A stretch of 64,000 nt of DNA, taken from a bacterium (GTDB lineage: Bacteria; Pseudomonadota; Alphaproteobacteria; Rhizobiales; Aestuariivirgaceae). Location of the stretch: positions 1-64,000 of the forward strand of contig JALHQC010000003.1 in NCBI GenBank assembly GCA_022842165.1. Reading direction: 5' to 3'. This document shows positions 53,862 to 63,457 of this stretch, in pieces. The position numbers and the translations under genes are program-made. Below the pieces are notes generated by a model, which saw only the letters and a list, made by a program, of their open reading frames with translations, did no database searches and was not told the origin of the DNA. Each line of letters opens with the position of its first letter. Position 1 is the stretch's first letter.

Positions 53862-54759
53862 GTGCGCTCAATGCGATACGGCAGACGACAGAATAGGCCG
53901 GGTTGAAGACATTGGCGATATCGTAGCGCACAGCCTGGCCCATGATGTGGCTGGCCGAAACCTCGTCGAGACCAAAATCCCCGATCAGCCAGTTCAGCAT
54001 CTCGGTTGTCGCGTGCTGCAGCGCCTGGTCGAGCGGCCGGGCATTGCCGATGGTGAAGATCTCGGTGGCGTTCCTGCCGCGCGGCCAGGCAATGGCGTGG
54101 CCTTTCACCACGCTGACCGAGAAGGTCACTTCGGCGGCCGTCTCGATCCCGGTGCCGACGATTTCGCCATCGCACTGTTGGGCATGGACATCGCCCAGAA
54201 AGAACAGCGCGCCTTGCACCGATACCGGGAACATCGCTTCGACGCCGGCACAGAATCCGCGATAGTCCATGTTGCCGCCATAGGGGCCGCTGGTCGCCGT
54301 CGAGATCGCCTGGCCGAGCGGAGGCGCCACGCCGAAGCAGCCAATCATCGGCTCCACCGCGACGGACCAGTCCTTCAATGCGGGCGGAGGTTCGGCCAGG
54401 CGCGCGCGGCCCGCGTCGGCATCAATGATCCAGCCGGTCTTGCTGCGCGGCGGAAAGCGCGGAACTGCACCCGGATCGACGACATTCGGGCTCAGCGTAT
54501 CGAAGGTCCATCCGGTGGCGCGCGTCATGCGGATATCGGCAATCGTTACGGCCAGGGTATCGCCCGGCTCCGCGCCTTCGACGTAGAATGGCCCGGTCAT
54601 CGGATTGGGGCGCGTGCCGGGCTGCGCGCCATGGCGGTCGAAGCCATGGGCATCGGCGGTTTCGGCGATCACGGTATCGCCATCGGCGATCCTCAGAACC
54701 GGCGCGTGGCTGCCGATCGTGTTGTGAAACAAGGTTGGAATGAAGCGGTGCGTTGTCAT
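53845..54759 (-). CDS. Acetamidase/formamidase family protein
   Basis: 304 residues with the beta-rich acetamidase/formamidase fold (GPFYVEGAEPGDTLAVTI near residue 57; MIGCFGVAPP near 138; GGNMDYRG near 162; FFLGDVHAQQCDGEI near 187). Members hydrolyse short amides to acid and ammonia, probably with a metal. No transporter or regulator for amides is adjacent, so the substrate is open. Its end overlaps the ligase gene. Confidence 0.9.
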   Translation of the reverse strand: MTTHRFIPTLFHNTIGSHAPVLRIADGDTVIAETADAHGFDRHGAQPGTRPNPMTGPFYVEGAEPGDTLAVTIADIRMTRATGWTFDTLSPNVVDPGAVPRFPPRSKTGWIIDADAGRARLAEPPPALKDWSVAVEPMIGCFGVAPPLGQAISTATSGPYGGNMDYRGFCAGVEAMFPVSVQGALFFLGDVHAQQCDGEIVGTGIETAAEVTFSVSVVKGHAIAWPRGRNATEIFTIGNARPLDQALQHATTEMLNWLIGDFGLDEVSASHIMGQAVRYDIANVFNPAYSVVCRIALSALTGLR

Positions 54760-54806
54760 GCGTCAGGATTGGCCCAAGAGAGATTTATGAAGTGGGGTCA
54801 TGGCTG

Positions 54807-55391
54807 CTACCGGTTATCGAGGCCGTCCGCCTTCCTGCGGAACTTCTGGAACAGCCGCAATGCTAGCATCAAAACAACCGCGATGGCCACAAGGGCGATC
54901 ACAGGCGCTGCCAGCGCCAGAAGCGAGACGGCGGCAGCGCCGGCCAATTCCGCCGTCGCGATCACCGGGTTGCCGATGCCTGCCGTCAGCGCCGTCGAAT
55001 GGGCACGGATGAAGGTGGTGGCGCCCTGCGTGAGCCCCGCGGCCCCGCCGCCCGCGATGATGGCCAGCGTCCATTTCAGCATGGGAGAAAACTCCGTCAT
55101 CGCCGCGGCTGAAATGACGATGCCGGCAATGACGGCGGCAGGTGCGGCCAGCATATCGAGCAGATTGTCGAGGCCGGGAACGTAATATGCAATGACCTCG
55201 ATGACTGCCGCTACGGCCAGCATGCTGAGGGCGGGGAGGGTGCCAAGCCATGCAAAGCTTTCGCCCAGGCTCATGTGCCCGGTGTTGGCGGCGATGCTCA
55301 TCACCAGCAGCGGCACGAAGATGCGGAAGCCCGCCGCCGCGGCCAGCGCCACGCCAAGTGCGGCAGACAGGGCCAGGTCGGCGTCAAGCAC
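54807..55391 (-). CDS. DUF4126 membrane protein
   Basis: 194 residues, Ala-rich, with about five predicted helices and a short basic tail (FQKFRRKADG). The pattern AAAGFRIFVPLLVMSIA and AGGGAAGLTQGATTFIRAHSTALTAGIGNP fits DUF4126, a family of unknown function. It lies three bases downstream of the amidohydrolase gene on the same strand, so they are co-transcribed; a role in polyamine or metabolite movement would be speculation. Confidence 0.8.
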   Translation of the reverse strand: MLDADLALSAALGVALAAAAGFRIFVPLLVMSIAANTGHMSLGESFAWLGTLPALSMLAVAAVIEVIAYYVPGLDNLLDMLAAPAAVIAGIVISAAAMTEFSPMLKWTLAIIAGGGAAGLTQGATTFIRAHSTALTAGIGNPVIATAELAGAAAVSLLALAAPVIALVAIAVVLMLALRLFQKFRRKADGLDNR

Positions 55392-55394
55392 GGG

Positions 55395-56435
55395 CTAATC
55401 CTTTGTTGGCGCGCTGAAGCCGGTCAGCGCGTTGACAATGTTGATCCCGAGCGCCTCGACCGCATAGCCGCCCTCCATCACGAAGAGAGTGGGCAGGTTC
55501 ATGCCTGCAATCATGCGTCCGATTTTCGAGAAATCCTCGCTCTCAAGCGCGAAGGCGCTGACGGGGTCGTGCTTGTAGGCATCGGCACCCAGCGACACGA
55601 CGAGAACATCGGGCCGGTAATCCTTCACCGCGGCAATCGCCGTTTCGAGCGCGGGGCCATAGTCTTTCCATTGCGTGCCCTTGGGCAGCGGCAGATTGAG
55701 GTTGAAGCCATCGCCCGCGCCGCTGCCGCGCTCATCCGCAAAGCCCATCAGATAGGGGTATTCCTCTTCCGGCCGGCCATGGATCGAGACGTAGAGCACA
55801 TCAGAGCGCTCGTAGAAAATGCGCTGGGTGCCGTTGCCGTGGTGATAGTCGACATCGAGAATGGCGACGCGCGCCGCGCCCTGGTCGCGGAAGGCCTGGG
55901 CCGCCACTGCGGCGTTGTTGATGTAGCAGTATCCGCCTGCCAGATCCTGCGAGGCATGGTGGCCGGGCGGGCGGCACAGCGCGAAGGCTGAACGTTCGCC
56001 AGACTGCACGATCTTCTGCGCGGTGAGCGTGGCATCGACAGCATCGGTGATCGCGTTCCACGTGCCGGCGACGAAGGGCACGCAGACGTCGAATGTATAG
56101 TAGCTCAGCAGCGCATAAATCGAGTCGCCCGGCTTCTTGTCCATGCCGCGCATGCCGAACATATGGGATATGGCAAAGCCCTCGGCACCGACCTGCTTTT
56201 CCCAACGATCCCATGCCGTTTGCAGAAACTTTACATAATCCGGATCGTGGATGCGGTGGACGGCATCGAGGCCGTGGCGATCGGGCTCCACCAGTTCACC
56301 GAATGACACGTCTTTCAGACGGGCGAGGATCTGGTCCATGCGCTCCGGCTTTTCGAACATCGGCACAAAGCGGTTCTTGTTCATTTCCATGCCGCCGCTG
56401 TGGCCATAATGCCTGCTGCCATAGACGATCTTCAT
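55395..56435 (-). CDS. Acetylpolyamine amidohydrolase (histone deacetylase family)
   Basis: 346 residues, class II HDAC fold. The catalytic RPPGHHAS (about residues 155-162), the metal-ligand DVDYHHGNGTQ (near 194) and the GADAYKHDP ligand (near 284) are intact. The N-terminal loop with HSGGMEMNKNRFV fits the acetylpolyamine amidohydrolase branch, which removes acetyl groups from polyamines using zinc. It is divergent from a copper amine oxidase across 69 bases. Deacetylation then oxidation of polyamines would be a natural sequence. Confidence 0.9.
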   Translation of the reverse strand: MKIVYGSRHYGHSGGMEMNKNRFVPMFEKPERMDQILARLKDVSFGELVEPDRHGLDAVHRIHDPDYVKFLQTAWDRWEKQVGAEGFAISHMFGMRGMDKKPGDSIYALLSYYTFDVCVPFVAGTWNAITDAVDATLTAQKIVQSGERSAFALCRPPGHHASQDLAGGYCYINNAAVAAQAFRDQGAARVAILDVDYHHGNGTQRIFYERSDVLYVSIHGRPEEEYPYLMGFADERGSGAGDGFNLNLPLPKGTQWKDYGPALETAIAAVKDYRPDVLVVSLGADAYKHDPVSAFALESEDFSKIGRMIAGMNLPTLFVMEGGYAVEALGINIVNALTGFSAPTKD

Positions 56436-56504
56436 GCCTGCCTCGCTTTGAATGCCTGTTCAGTTCATGCTACGACTGCTGCGCCACTGAAAGCAAAGGC
56501 GAAA

Positions 56505-58379
56505 ATGACTGTCCATCCGCTTGATCCACTGTCCCGTGACGAAATTTCCCGTGCCGCCGGCATCGCCCGGGCATCAGGAGGATTGAGCGATGCTTCCTGG
56601 TTCGAAACCATTGCCCTGCATGAGCCGTCCAAACAGGCATTGAAGGATGGCACATCGCGGCGCGAGGCGTTCGTCTGCTGCTATGACCCGCAATCGGGTC
56701 AAACCTGGGATGGCATCGCCGACCTTGATGCGGGTAAGTTCAGGGTCTGGCGGCATGTCGAAGGCATGCATGCGCGAATCGTCGCCGATGAATTTGCGGC
56801 GGGTGGCGATGTTGCCAAGGCAGATCCGGCCTTCATCGCAGCCTGTGCGAAACGCGGCATCACGGATATGGATTCTGTGCTGGTCGAAGCCTGGGCCGCA
56901 GGGCATTTCGCCATTGAGGACGAAGAGGGCGAGCGCATCGCCTATGGGCATTGCTGGGTGCGAAACGAGTCAGGCGATAACCCTTACGCGCGCCCGATCG
57001 CCAATCTTCATCCGGTGATCGACCTCCGCCGCATGAAGGTTTTGCGCGTCGATGATTTCGGCATCGTGCCGCTGCCGCCCGAATGCACGCCGATCATTCA
57101 TCCATCACCCCGCGTTGATCTCAAGCCACTCGAAATCACGCAGCCCGAAGGCCCGAGTTTCACGGTCGAGGGCAATCTGGTGCGCTGGCAGAAGTGGCAA
57201 TTGCGCGTCGGCTTTCATGTTCGCGACGGCTTGATCTTCCACACCATCGGCTATGAGGATCAGGGCAAGCTCCGCTCCATCATGCATCGCGCCTCGATGG
57301 CGGAAATGGTTGTTCCCTATGGCGATCCGACCGGCGCCAACTATCGCCGCAATGCGTTCGATACTGGCGAATATGGCGTCGGGCAGTTTCTCGATTCGCT
57401 GACGCTCGGCTGCGACTGCCTCGGCCATATCCATTATTTCGATGCCTGGGGGCATGACTGGCACGGCAAACCGAAGCTCATTCGGAATGCCATCTGCATG
57501 CATGAGGAAGACTTCGGAACCCTGTGGAAGTTCACCAACTGGCTGACTGGCGAAGTCACGGTGAAGCGCTCGCGCCGGCTGGTCATCTCGTCGATTTCGA
57601 CGATCGGCAATTATGTCTACGGTTTCTTCTGGTATTTCTACCAGGACGGCACGATCGGCGTTGAAGTGAAGGCGACGGGCATTCCGTTTGCCTCGGCCTT
57701 GCCGGTTGGAACGAAGTCTCCCTATGGCGCGCTCATGGCGCCGGGAATCGAGGCGCATGTGCATCAGCATGTGTTCTCCTACCGCTTCGACATGGCGGTC
57801 GACGGCGAGAAGAACTCGGTGAAGGAGGTTGACTTCAGCGCCATGCCCACGGGGCCGGGAAACCCCTATGGCAACGCCATCCGCATCAACGAGCGGATGC
57901 TCGTCTCCGAACTTCAGGCACAGCGCGACATCGATCTTCATGCCCAGCGCTACTGGAAGATCGTCAATGCGGAGAAGAAGAACGCGCTGGATGAGCCCAC
58001 GGCCTACAAGCTGGTGCCTGGCGTCAATGCGTTTCCCTATCAGGATCCGCTCTCGCCGGTGGGCCAGCGCGCGGGCTTCATGTATCACCACTTCTGGGCC
58101 ACGCAATATGCCGAGGGCGAGAACTATCCCGCCGGGCAATATCCCAACCAGCACAAGGGCGGCGACGGCTTGCCGGCATGGACGAAGGCCGACCGCTCGC
58201 TCGACCAGCAGAATGTGGTCGTCTGGTACACGATGAACTATCACCATTTGCCGCGGCCGGAAGACTGGCCGGTGCAGCCTTGCGTCTATGCGAATTTCCA
58301 CTGGATGCCGTCAGGCTTCTTCGATGCGAACCCCGCACTCGACGTGCCGAGCCCGAAGCCGAAGCACTGCTGCGCCTAG
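56505..58379 (+). CDS. Copper-containing primary-amine oxidase
   Basis: 624 residues from ATG 56505. The catalytic Asp286 (FDTGEYG), Tyr370 that becomes topaquinone (TIGNYV) and the copper pair His420/His422 (HQH) are placed as in Arthrobacter amine oxidase; the Asp-to-Tyr spacing of 84 is identical. The residue after Tyr is Val, where Asp or Glu is usual. No signal peptide is seen, so it is probably cytoplasmic. It oxidises primary amines to aldehydes with release of ammonia and hydrogen peroxide. The divergent acetylpolyamine amidohydrolase suggests putrescine-type substrates. Confidence 0.93.
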   Translation: MTVHPLDPLSRDEISRAAGIARASGGLSDASWFETIALHEPSKQALKDGTSRREAFVCCYDPQSGQTWDGIADLDAGKFRVWRHVEGMHARIVADEFAAGGDVAKADPAFIAACAKRGITDMDSVLVEAWAAGHFAIEDEEGERIAYGHCWVRNESGDNPYARPIANLHPVIDLRRMKVLRVDDFGIVPLPPECTPIIHPSPRVDLKPLEITQPEGPSFTVEGNLVRWQKWQLRVGFHVRDGLIFHTIGYEDQGKLRSIMHRASMAEMVVPYGDPTGANYRRNAFDTGEYGVGQFLDSLTLGCDCLGHIHYFDAWGHDWHGKPKLIRNAICMHEEDFGTLWKFTNWLTGEVTVKRSRRLVISSISTIGNYVYGFFWYFYQDGTIGVEVKATGIPFASALPVGTKSPYGALMAPGIEAHVHQHVFSYRFDMAVDGEKNSVKEVDFSAMPTGPGNPYGNAIRINERMLVSELQAQRDIDLHAQRYWKIVNAEKKNALDEPTAYKLVPGVNAFPYQDPLSPVGQRAGFMYHHFWATQYAEGENYPAGQYPNQHKGGDGLPAWTKADRSLDQQNVVVWYTMNYHHLPRPEDWPVQPCVYANFHWMPSGFFDANPALDVPSPKPKHCCA

Positions 58380-58505
58380 GCTGAAACAACTCCGCGCTGA
58401 TGCCGATGTTCTTTAGACTTGGTTAGCCACTCCGGTTAATCCGGCCGCTACCCGCAGAAGTGTAAGAGTGCCTCTTCTTGCACCGTCTGGAGAGCACACA
58501 GCCCT

Positions 58506-59630
58506 ATGCCAACCTTCGTCACGCTGGTCCTTACGCTAATCCAGGGGGTCGGAATCATGGCCCTGGTGACCATGGGCTACAGCTATGTCGAACGCCTTGG
58601 CGTATCGGCCGCGAAAAGGGCGCTGCTGCACGGGCTCGGCTTTGGCATTGGCTCCGTCTGCTGCCTTGTTCTGGCGGCCAAGCTCGAGAACGGCGTCTTC
58701 ATCGATGCCCGCAATCTCTTCATCGCCTTTTCGGCTGCCTTCGGCGGACCCGTCGCGCTAGCCGTCACATTGGTTCTGGCCGCTGTAACCCGCATCATGA
58801 TGGGTGGCGTTGCCGTCTATGCCGGCTTGGCGGGGCTTGCAATTGCCGGCGCCGGCGGGCTGTTGTGGCGATTTACGATATCGCAGCGCATGCAAAGCCG
58901 GATTTCTGCTCTCGCGGTGCTCGGCGCTCTCACCGCAACGAGTCTTCTCGGCTATCTGCTGCTGCCGAGCGAGACCTTCATGCCGCTGCTGCTCATGGTC
59001 GCTCCGCCGTTCATTGCGGTCGATCTCATGGGGGCACTGGTTCTCGGGTCCTTCATCGAAAGGGAAAAGCGGCTGCTGAAAAACGAGCTAGCGCTTGCGG
59101 CCGATGCCTTTACCGATCCGCTGACGGGATTGCTGAACCGCCGGCGGTTCGAGGGCCTGACGTCGAATATCCTGCGCAATCCTGCGGCCGCGTCGCCAGG
59201 TTCAGCACTGCTCATCGCCGACATCGATCACTTCAAGGCGGTGAACGACGGCTATGGTCATGATACCGGAGACGATGTGCTCAAGAGCACGGCATGCACA
59301 ATCGCAGCGGCCGTCCGGCCGCATGATCTGGTCGGCAGGATCGGCGGAGAGGAATTCGCAATTCTGATCCGTGACGTTGACAGTGCAGGCGCCATGCTAA
59401 TGGCTGAGCGGATCAGGGCGGCTGTTGCAGGCAGCATCGTTCCATCGATGCGGCGCGATACAGGCGTGACGGTCAGCATCGGTGTCAGGCATGCTGCCAC
59501 ATCGGCGGGCTTTCGCGAATGCTACAGGCTGGCGGATGCAGCGCTCTATCACGCGAAGTCGGCGGGGCGAAACAGGGTGGAAACGGCTCCGAGGCCGAAG
59601 CATCCGAAGTCGGCCCGGAAAGCAGCATAG
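58506..59630 (+). CDS. Membrane-bound diguanylate cyclase (5TM-GGDEF)
   Basis: 374 residues. Five or six N-terminal helices of the 5TMR-LYT type (GVFIDARNLFIAFSAAFGGP near residue 62 is characteristic) precede a GGDEF domain with an intact GGEEF signature near residue 280, and DIDHFKAVND for metal and substrate. It makes cyclic-di-GMP, probably in response to a ligand at the membrane. A tRNA gene on the other strand follows. Confidence 0.92.
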   Translation: MPTFVTLVLTLIQGVGIMALVTMGYSYVERLGVSAAKRALLHGLGFGIGSVCCLVLAAKLENGVFIDARNLFIAFSAAFGGPVALAVTLVLAAVTRIMMGGVAVYAGLAGLAIAGAGGLLWRFTISQRMQSRISALAVLGALTATSLLGYLLLPSETFMPLLLMVAPPFIAVDLMGALVLGSFIEREKRLLKNELALAADAFTDPLTGLLNRRRFEGLTSNILRNPAAASPGSALLIADIDHFKAVNDGYGHDTGDDVLKSTACTIAAAVRPHDLVGRIGGEEFAILIRDVDSAGAMLMAERIRAAVAGSIVPSMRRDTGVTVSIGVRHAATSAGFRECYRLADAALYHAKSAGRNRVETAPRPKHPKSARKAA

Positions 59631-59668
59631 CGGCAGGCACCATTCAGTCCGGCCATATGAGAGAGCCT

Positions 59669-59744
59669 TGGTGGAGCGAAGGGGGATCGAACCCCTGACC
59701 TCGGCATTGCGAACGCCGCGCTCTCCCATCTGAGCTACCGCCCC
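59669..59744 (-). tRNA. tRNA-Ala (anticodon CGC)
   Basis: 76 bases including an encoded CCA end. The acceptor stem GGGGCGG pairs with TCGCTCC (two wobbles), the D arm is GCTC/GAGC, the anticodon arm encloses the loop TTCGCAA (anticodon CGC, reading GCG) and the T arm is AGGGG-TTCGATC-CCCCT. All arms are standard. It is on the minus strand between two plus-strand genes. No integrase or attachment repeat is seen beside it. Confidence 0.97.
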
Positions 59745-59854
59745 TTCCACAAGGCTGATCCGGCTTTTAGTCAGGCCCCGCCAAAGCGTCAAGCTTGCTT
59801 GCGCAGGGGGGACACACTAGATCAGACTCATCACGCAACGACAGGGCGCACCTC

Positions 59855-60145
59855 ATGCTGAATCCGTTCCTCTGGCTGATCCTCACCATCATCGACATCT
59901 ATTTCTGGATCATCCTCGCGACCGTCATTCTCAGCTGGCTCGTCGCATTCAACGTCGTCAATGCCTCGAACCCCTATGTGCGCCAGATCGGCTATGCACT
60001 CAGGCGTCTGACGGAACCTTTGCTCGGGCCGATCCGCCGCCGCCTGCCGGATCTGGGCGGCATCGACATTTCACCCATCGTGCTGCTCATTGGCCTGCAG
60101 TTCCTGCGCTATTTCATCGCCTACTACGGCTCGCGCCTGCTTTGA
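59855..60145 (+). CDS. YggT family membrane protein
   Basis: 96 residues from ATG 59855; the frame is open 20 codons further up but ATG 59855 begins the conserved part. Two hydrophobic helices flank a basic, Pro-rich loop (LTEPLLGPIRRRLPDLGGIDISP), which is the YggT signature. The function is not firmly known; roles in cell-envelope or osmotic processes are proposed. It is coupled to the next gene by overlap. Confidence 0.93.
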   Translation: MLNPFLWLILTIIDIYFWIILATVILSWLVAFNVVNASNPYVRQIGYALRRLTEPLLGPIRRRLPDLGGIDISPIVLLIGLQFLRYFIAYYGSRLL

Positions 60146-60468
60146 CATCGCCGCTCCGCGCGGGCCGGGGCGGATGGCTTCTCGCCGTGCGGGTGACGCC
60201 CAAATCCTCGCGCGACGCGGTGACGGGGCTTTACGCCGCGGCTGATGGCACCCTGTCGCTGGCCGTAAGGGTGGCGGCGCCGCCGGACAAGGGCAAAGCC
60301 AACAGAGCGGTTATCGCAACCATTGCAGAGGCGGCTGGAATGCCGAAGACCAGCTTCAGCATTGCGGGCGGCGAAACCGACCGCAACAAGGTGCTTCTGG
60401 TGACTGGAAATCCGGCAGGACTTGAGGCATTGATCGCCCTGAATATGAATACGGGGAAGGAAAGTTGA
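60142..60468 (+). CDS. DUF167 (YggU-like) protein
   Basis: 108 residues. The only usable start is TTG 60142, which overlaps the yggT stop by four bases (TTGA), so translation depends on coupling. The small alpha/beta DUF167 fold is recognisable by [30 protein letters not shown] and [11 protein letters not shown]. It is conserved with yggT in many proteobacteria; function unknown. Confidence 0.92.
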   Translation: MTSPLRAGRGGWLLAVRVTPKSSRDAVTGLYAAADGTLSLAVRVAAPPDKGKANRAVIATIAEAAGMPKTSFSIAGGETDRNKVLLVTGNPAGLEALIALNMNTGKES

Positions 60469-60470
60469 AC

Positions 60471-61349
60471 ATGGCTAAACTCATTGACGGCAAGGCCTAT
60501 GCCGAAGGTCTGCGCAGACGCATCGCCACGGCGGTCGCGGGCCTCAAGGCAGAACACGGGCTGATGCCCGGCCTCGCCGTGGTTCTGGTGGGCGAGGACC
60601 CAGCCTCCAAGGTCTATGTTGCCAACAAGGCGAAGCAGACGGTCGAGGTCGGCATGAACTCGTGGGAACACAAGCTGCCCGCCGAAACGCCCGAGGCGGA
60701 CGTTCTGGCGCTGGTTGAAAAGCTCAACAGCGATCCGGCGGTTCACGGCATTCTCGTGCAGCTTCCCCTCCCCAAGCACATCGATTCGATGAAGGTGCTG
60801 ACCGCCATTTCACCGGCAAAGGATGTCGACGGGTTTCATGTCGTCAACGTCGGCAAGCTGTCGACCGGGCAGGACTCGCTGGTGCCCTGCACGCCCGTTG
60901 GCTCGGTCATGCTGGCCAAGGACGTCTTGGGCTCGCTCGATGGCCTCGAAGCCGTCGTCATCGGGCGCTCGAACATCGTCGGCAAGCCGGTGGCGCAATT
61001 GCTGCTGGCGGAGAACTGCACCGTCACCATCGCGCATTCGAAGACGAAGGACCTAGCCGGCGTCGTCCGCCGGGCCGACCTCGTCATCGCCGCCGTCGGG
61101 CGACCCGAAATGGTCAAGGGCGACTGGCTGAAGCCCGGCGCCACGGTGATCGACGTCGGCATCAACCGCATCGAGCGCGACGGCAAGGGCAAGCTGGTGG
61201 GCGATTGCGATTTCGCGAGCTGTGAAAAGGTGGCGGGCGCCATCACACCGGTTCCGGGCGGCGTCGGCCCGATGACGATCGCCTGCCTCCTCTACAACAC
61301 GGTGAAGGCCGCCTGCGCCGCGAAAGGCATCAGGCAGCCGAACATGTAA
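60471..61349 (+). CDS. folD: Bifunctional methylenetetrahydrofolate dehydrogenase/cyclohydrolase
   Basis: 292 residues from ATG 60471, which follows GGGGAAGGAAAG; TTG 60465 is the other option. The catalytic Lys in YVANKAKQ (about residues 50-57), the family block [11 protein letters not shown], the PCTPVG motif and the Rossmann GRSNIVGKP are present. It interconverts methylene-, methenyl- and formyl-tetrahydrofolate for purine, methionine and formyl-Met synthesis. It is third in the yggT-DUF167-folD cluster. Confidence 0.97.
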   Translation: MAKLIDGKAYAEGLRRRIATAVAGLKAEHGLMPGLAVVLVGEDPASKVYVANKAKQTVEVGMNSWEHKLPAETPEADVLALVEKLNSDPAVHGILVQLPLPKHIDSMKVLTAISPAKDVDGFHVVNVGKLSTGQDSLVPCTPVGSVMLAKDVLGSLDGLEAVVIGRSNIVGKPVAQLLLAENCTVTIAHSKTKDLAGVVRRADLVIAAVGRPEMVKGDWLKPGATVIDVGINRIERDGKGKLVGDCDFASCEKVAGAITPVPGGVGPMTIACLLYNTVKAACAAKGIRQPNM

Positions 61350-61443
61350 GGGATAAGTGCCGGTCTTCCTGCCATCCCTAGCGTAAGTTGAATGCTTAAC
61401 CTTGTGATCGTATGGTTTCGCCTTCTTGGGGAGTCGGGGCGGC

Positions 61444-62877
61444 ATGCCAATCAACCGCGCGAAGGCTGGGACGAGTTCCCTTGCCATTCTGGACCGCATC
61501 TGCACCACGGCGGCGGAAATCTGCGGCAGCGACGCGGCGATCATTGCCTATAATCGCGGCGGGAAGACCCGCATCCTCGCCAGCCACGGCATTGGAGCGC
61601 GATTCCGCATCTACGAATACGACCTGGCGAGCGCTCCGTTCAAGGCCGAGCAGTTCGTGGTGAAAACCGATGCGGAAACGGATACCTATTACAGCCGGCT
61701 TGGCGTTGCGCTGGGCATGGCCAAATGCGCCTTCTTCCTGCGCGCCCCGATCTCAATCACCGGAACGCATGCAACCTCGCTGATCGTGCTCAGCAGTATG
61801 CCGGTCAAGCGGCCCTCGGCGGCGCGGCTGAAGTCGCTGCGCGAAGCCGCTACCCTCTGCAACGATCAGCTTTCGCCGCTGTTTCCGCTTCTCGATGACG
61901 ATGACCAGCAGGTTTCCGCGCTGACGACATCAGAGTCGATGATTGCCGATGTCGCGGGCTCGGAGTCCTTGACTGCGCTGGTCGATGACCAGATGCGCAT
62001 ACGCGCCATCAGCAATGCGCTTGCGAAAGTCATCGGGCAACCGGCATCCGAGATCACTGGCCGTTTGGTTTCGGAGATCGGTCTCCAGTCCGGGGAAGCG
62101 ACGGCTTTCATGTTCCGGCAGGCTCTCGATACCGGACTTTCGCCGCCCGAATACGAGGTGGTGCGGCAAGATCCGGAAACCGGGCTCCAGATCTTCAATG
62201 TCACCGTCACACCCCTGAGCCCGACCGATACGCGGCAGCATTTCCTCTATGTGAGCGTCCGGGACGTTACCGCGCTCAACCGCCGGGAGGACCTTCTCAA
62301 CCGGCGCTTCAAGCCGGATGGCAAGACGGCGCGAGTGTTCGAGGAACCGTCATTGCGGTTTCTGCTCGATACCCTGGTGCGGCGGCGCATGCTCCGGGAA
62401 AGGAATGGCGTCAGCTACCTCACGTTCGAAAGCTGGCGGCAGTCGATCCGTACCTACCAGATTGCGGCGCTGAAGGCACTAAAGCAGAAAGTGCCGCTCG
62501 AACTGAGCGAAGCCGCAGCTGCCCGCCTTGCCGAAGAGGTCAACAGTTTCGTCGGCGCCTCGGCCTTTCGTTTCATCGTGCCGGTGCCGTGCAGCAACAG
62601 CAGCGAAGACAGCTGCCTGTCGCTCGAGATCGCGCGTTCGCTTGGCTCGATCACGGGGCTTCCGGTTATACAGTGCCTGAGCCTGCCGCAAGGCGGCGGC
62701 GCGTCCCATCCGAAGAAAAATGCCCGGCGGCCACGCATGAAGCTGATCGAGAAGGTCGCGGGGCCTGCGCTGCTTGTGGATGATGTAGCGACTTCGGGGG
62801 CGCATCTGGAAGAAGCCACAAAGCTGCTCCGTCCGGTATGCGGCGCGGTAATGGCTATCGCCTGGATCGGCGCCTAG
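61444..62877 (+). CDS. GAF-PAS-phosphoribosyltransferase-like fusion protein
   Basis: 477 residues from ATG 61444 with GGGGAG ten bases upstream. A GAF-like sensor (about residues 1-140) and a PAS domain (about 165-280, ending in [14 protein letters not shown]) precede a type I phosphoribosyltransferase-like domain (about 365-477) with a ComF-like VPVPC strand and a PRPP loop DDVATSG at 446-452. Between lies a helical stretch of about 80 residues. No kinase or cyclase output is present. I know of no standard system of this shape. The stop overlaps the convergent ppa stop by four bases. Confidence 0.75.
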   Translation: MPINRAKAGTSSLAILDRICTTAAEICGSDAAIIAYNRGGKTRILASHGIGARFRIYEYDLASAPFKAEQFVVKTDAETDTYYSRLGVALGMAKCAFFLRAPISITGTHATSLIVLSSMPVKRPSAARLKSLREAATLCNDQLSPLFPLLDDDDQQVSALTTSESMIADVAGSESLTALVDDQMRIRAISNALAKVIGQPASEITGRLVSEIGLQSGEATAFMFRQALDTGLSPPEYEVVRQDPETGLQIFNVTVTPLSPTDTRQHFLYVSVRDVTALNRREDLLNRRFKPDGKTARVFEEPSLRFLLDTLVRRRMLRERNGVSYLTFESWRQSIRTYQIAALKALKQKVPLELSEAAAARLAEEVNSFVGASAFRFIVPVPCSNSSEDSCLSLEIARSLGSITGLPVIQCLSLPQGGGASHPKKNARRPRMKLIEKVAGPALLVDDVATSGAHLEEATKLLRPVCGAVMAIAWIGA

Positions 62878-63416
62878 GACTTTGCCTTGACAGCCTTGGC
62901 GCGCGCGATCCCTTCGAGGATCATCGCTTCGGCCCTGGCGGCATTGCCCCATTCGACGACTTTCACCCATTTGCCGGGCTCCAGATCCTTGTAATGCTCG
63001 AAGAAATGCTCGATCTGCTGGCGGGTGATTTCCGGCAGGTCGGTGTAGTCGTGAACGTTCTCATAGCGGCGGGTGAGCTTGGGCGTCGGCACGGCGATGA
63101 TCTTCTCGTCGCCGCCGGCCTCATCCTGCATGATGAGTACGCCAACCGGGCGGCAGGCCACGACCGCACCCGGAATGATGCCGCGCTGGTTGGCGATCAG
63201 TACGTCCACGGGGTCGCCATCGCCGGAGAGCGTATGCGGAATGAAGCCATAGTTTCCGGGATAGCGCATTGAGGTGTAGAGAAAACGGTCGACAACCAGC
63301 GTTCCCGCTTCCTTGTCCATCTCGTACTTGATGGGTTCGCCGCCGACCGGCACCTCGACGATGACGTTGATTTCCTTTGGCGGGTTGTTGCCGATCGATA
63401 TGGCGTCGATGCGCAT
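62874..63416 (-). CDS. ppa: Inorganic pyrophosphatase
   Basis: 180 residues, family I (soluble). Metal-ligand region DGDPVDVL (about residues 65-72), the N-terminal [10 protein letters not shown] and the conserved DYTDLPE region are intact. It hydrolyses pyrophosphate to phosphate, driving biosynthetic reactions. The TAG stop shares a CTAG palindrome with the stop of the convergent gene. Confidence 0.97.
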   Translation of the reverse strand: MRIDAISIGNNPPKEINVIVEVPVGGEPIKYEMDKEAGTLVVDRFLYTSMRYPGNYGFIPHTLSGDGDPVDVLIANQRGIIPGAVVACRPVGVLIMQDEAGGDEKIIAVPTPKLTRRYENVHDYTDLPEITRQQIEHFFEHYKDLEPGKWVKVVEWGNAARAEAMILEGIARAKAVKAKS

Positions 63417-63457
63417 GGGGCTTCCTCTGGTTCAGGCTTTCTGGCAGCCTCTCTGCC

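Noticed and set aside
59669-59744. Possible integration site at the tRNA-Ala gene
   Set aside because: No integrase and no direct repeat of the tRNA 3' end in the flanks; the neighbours are ordinary chromosomal genes.
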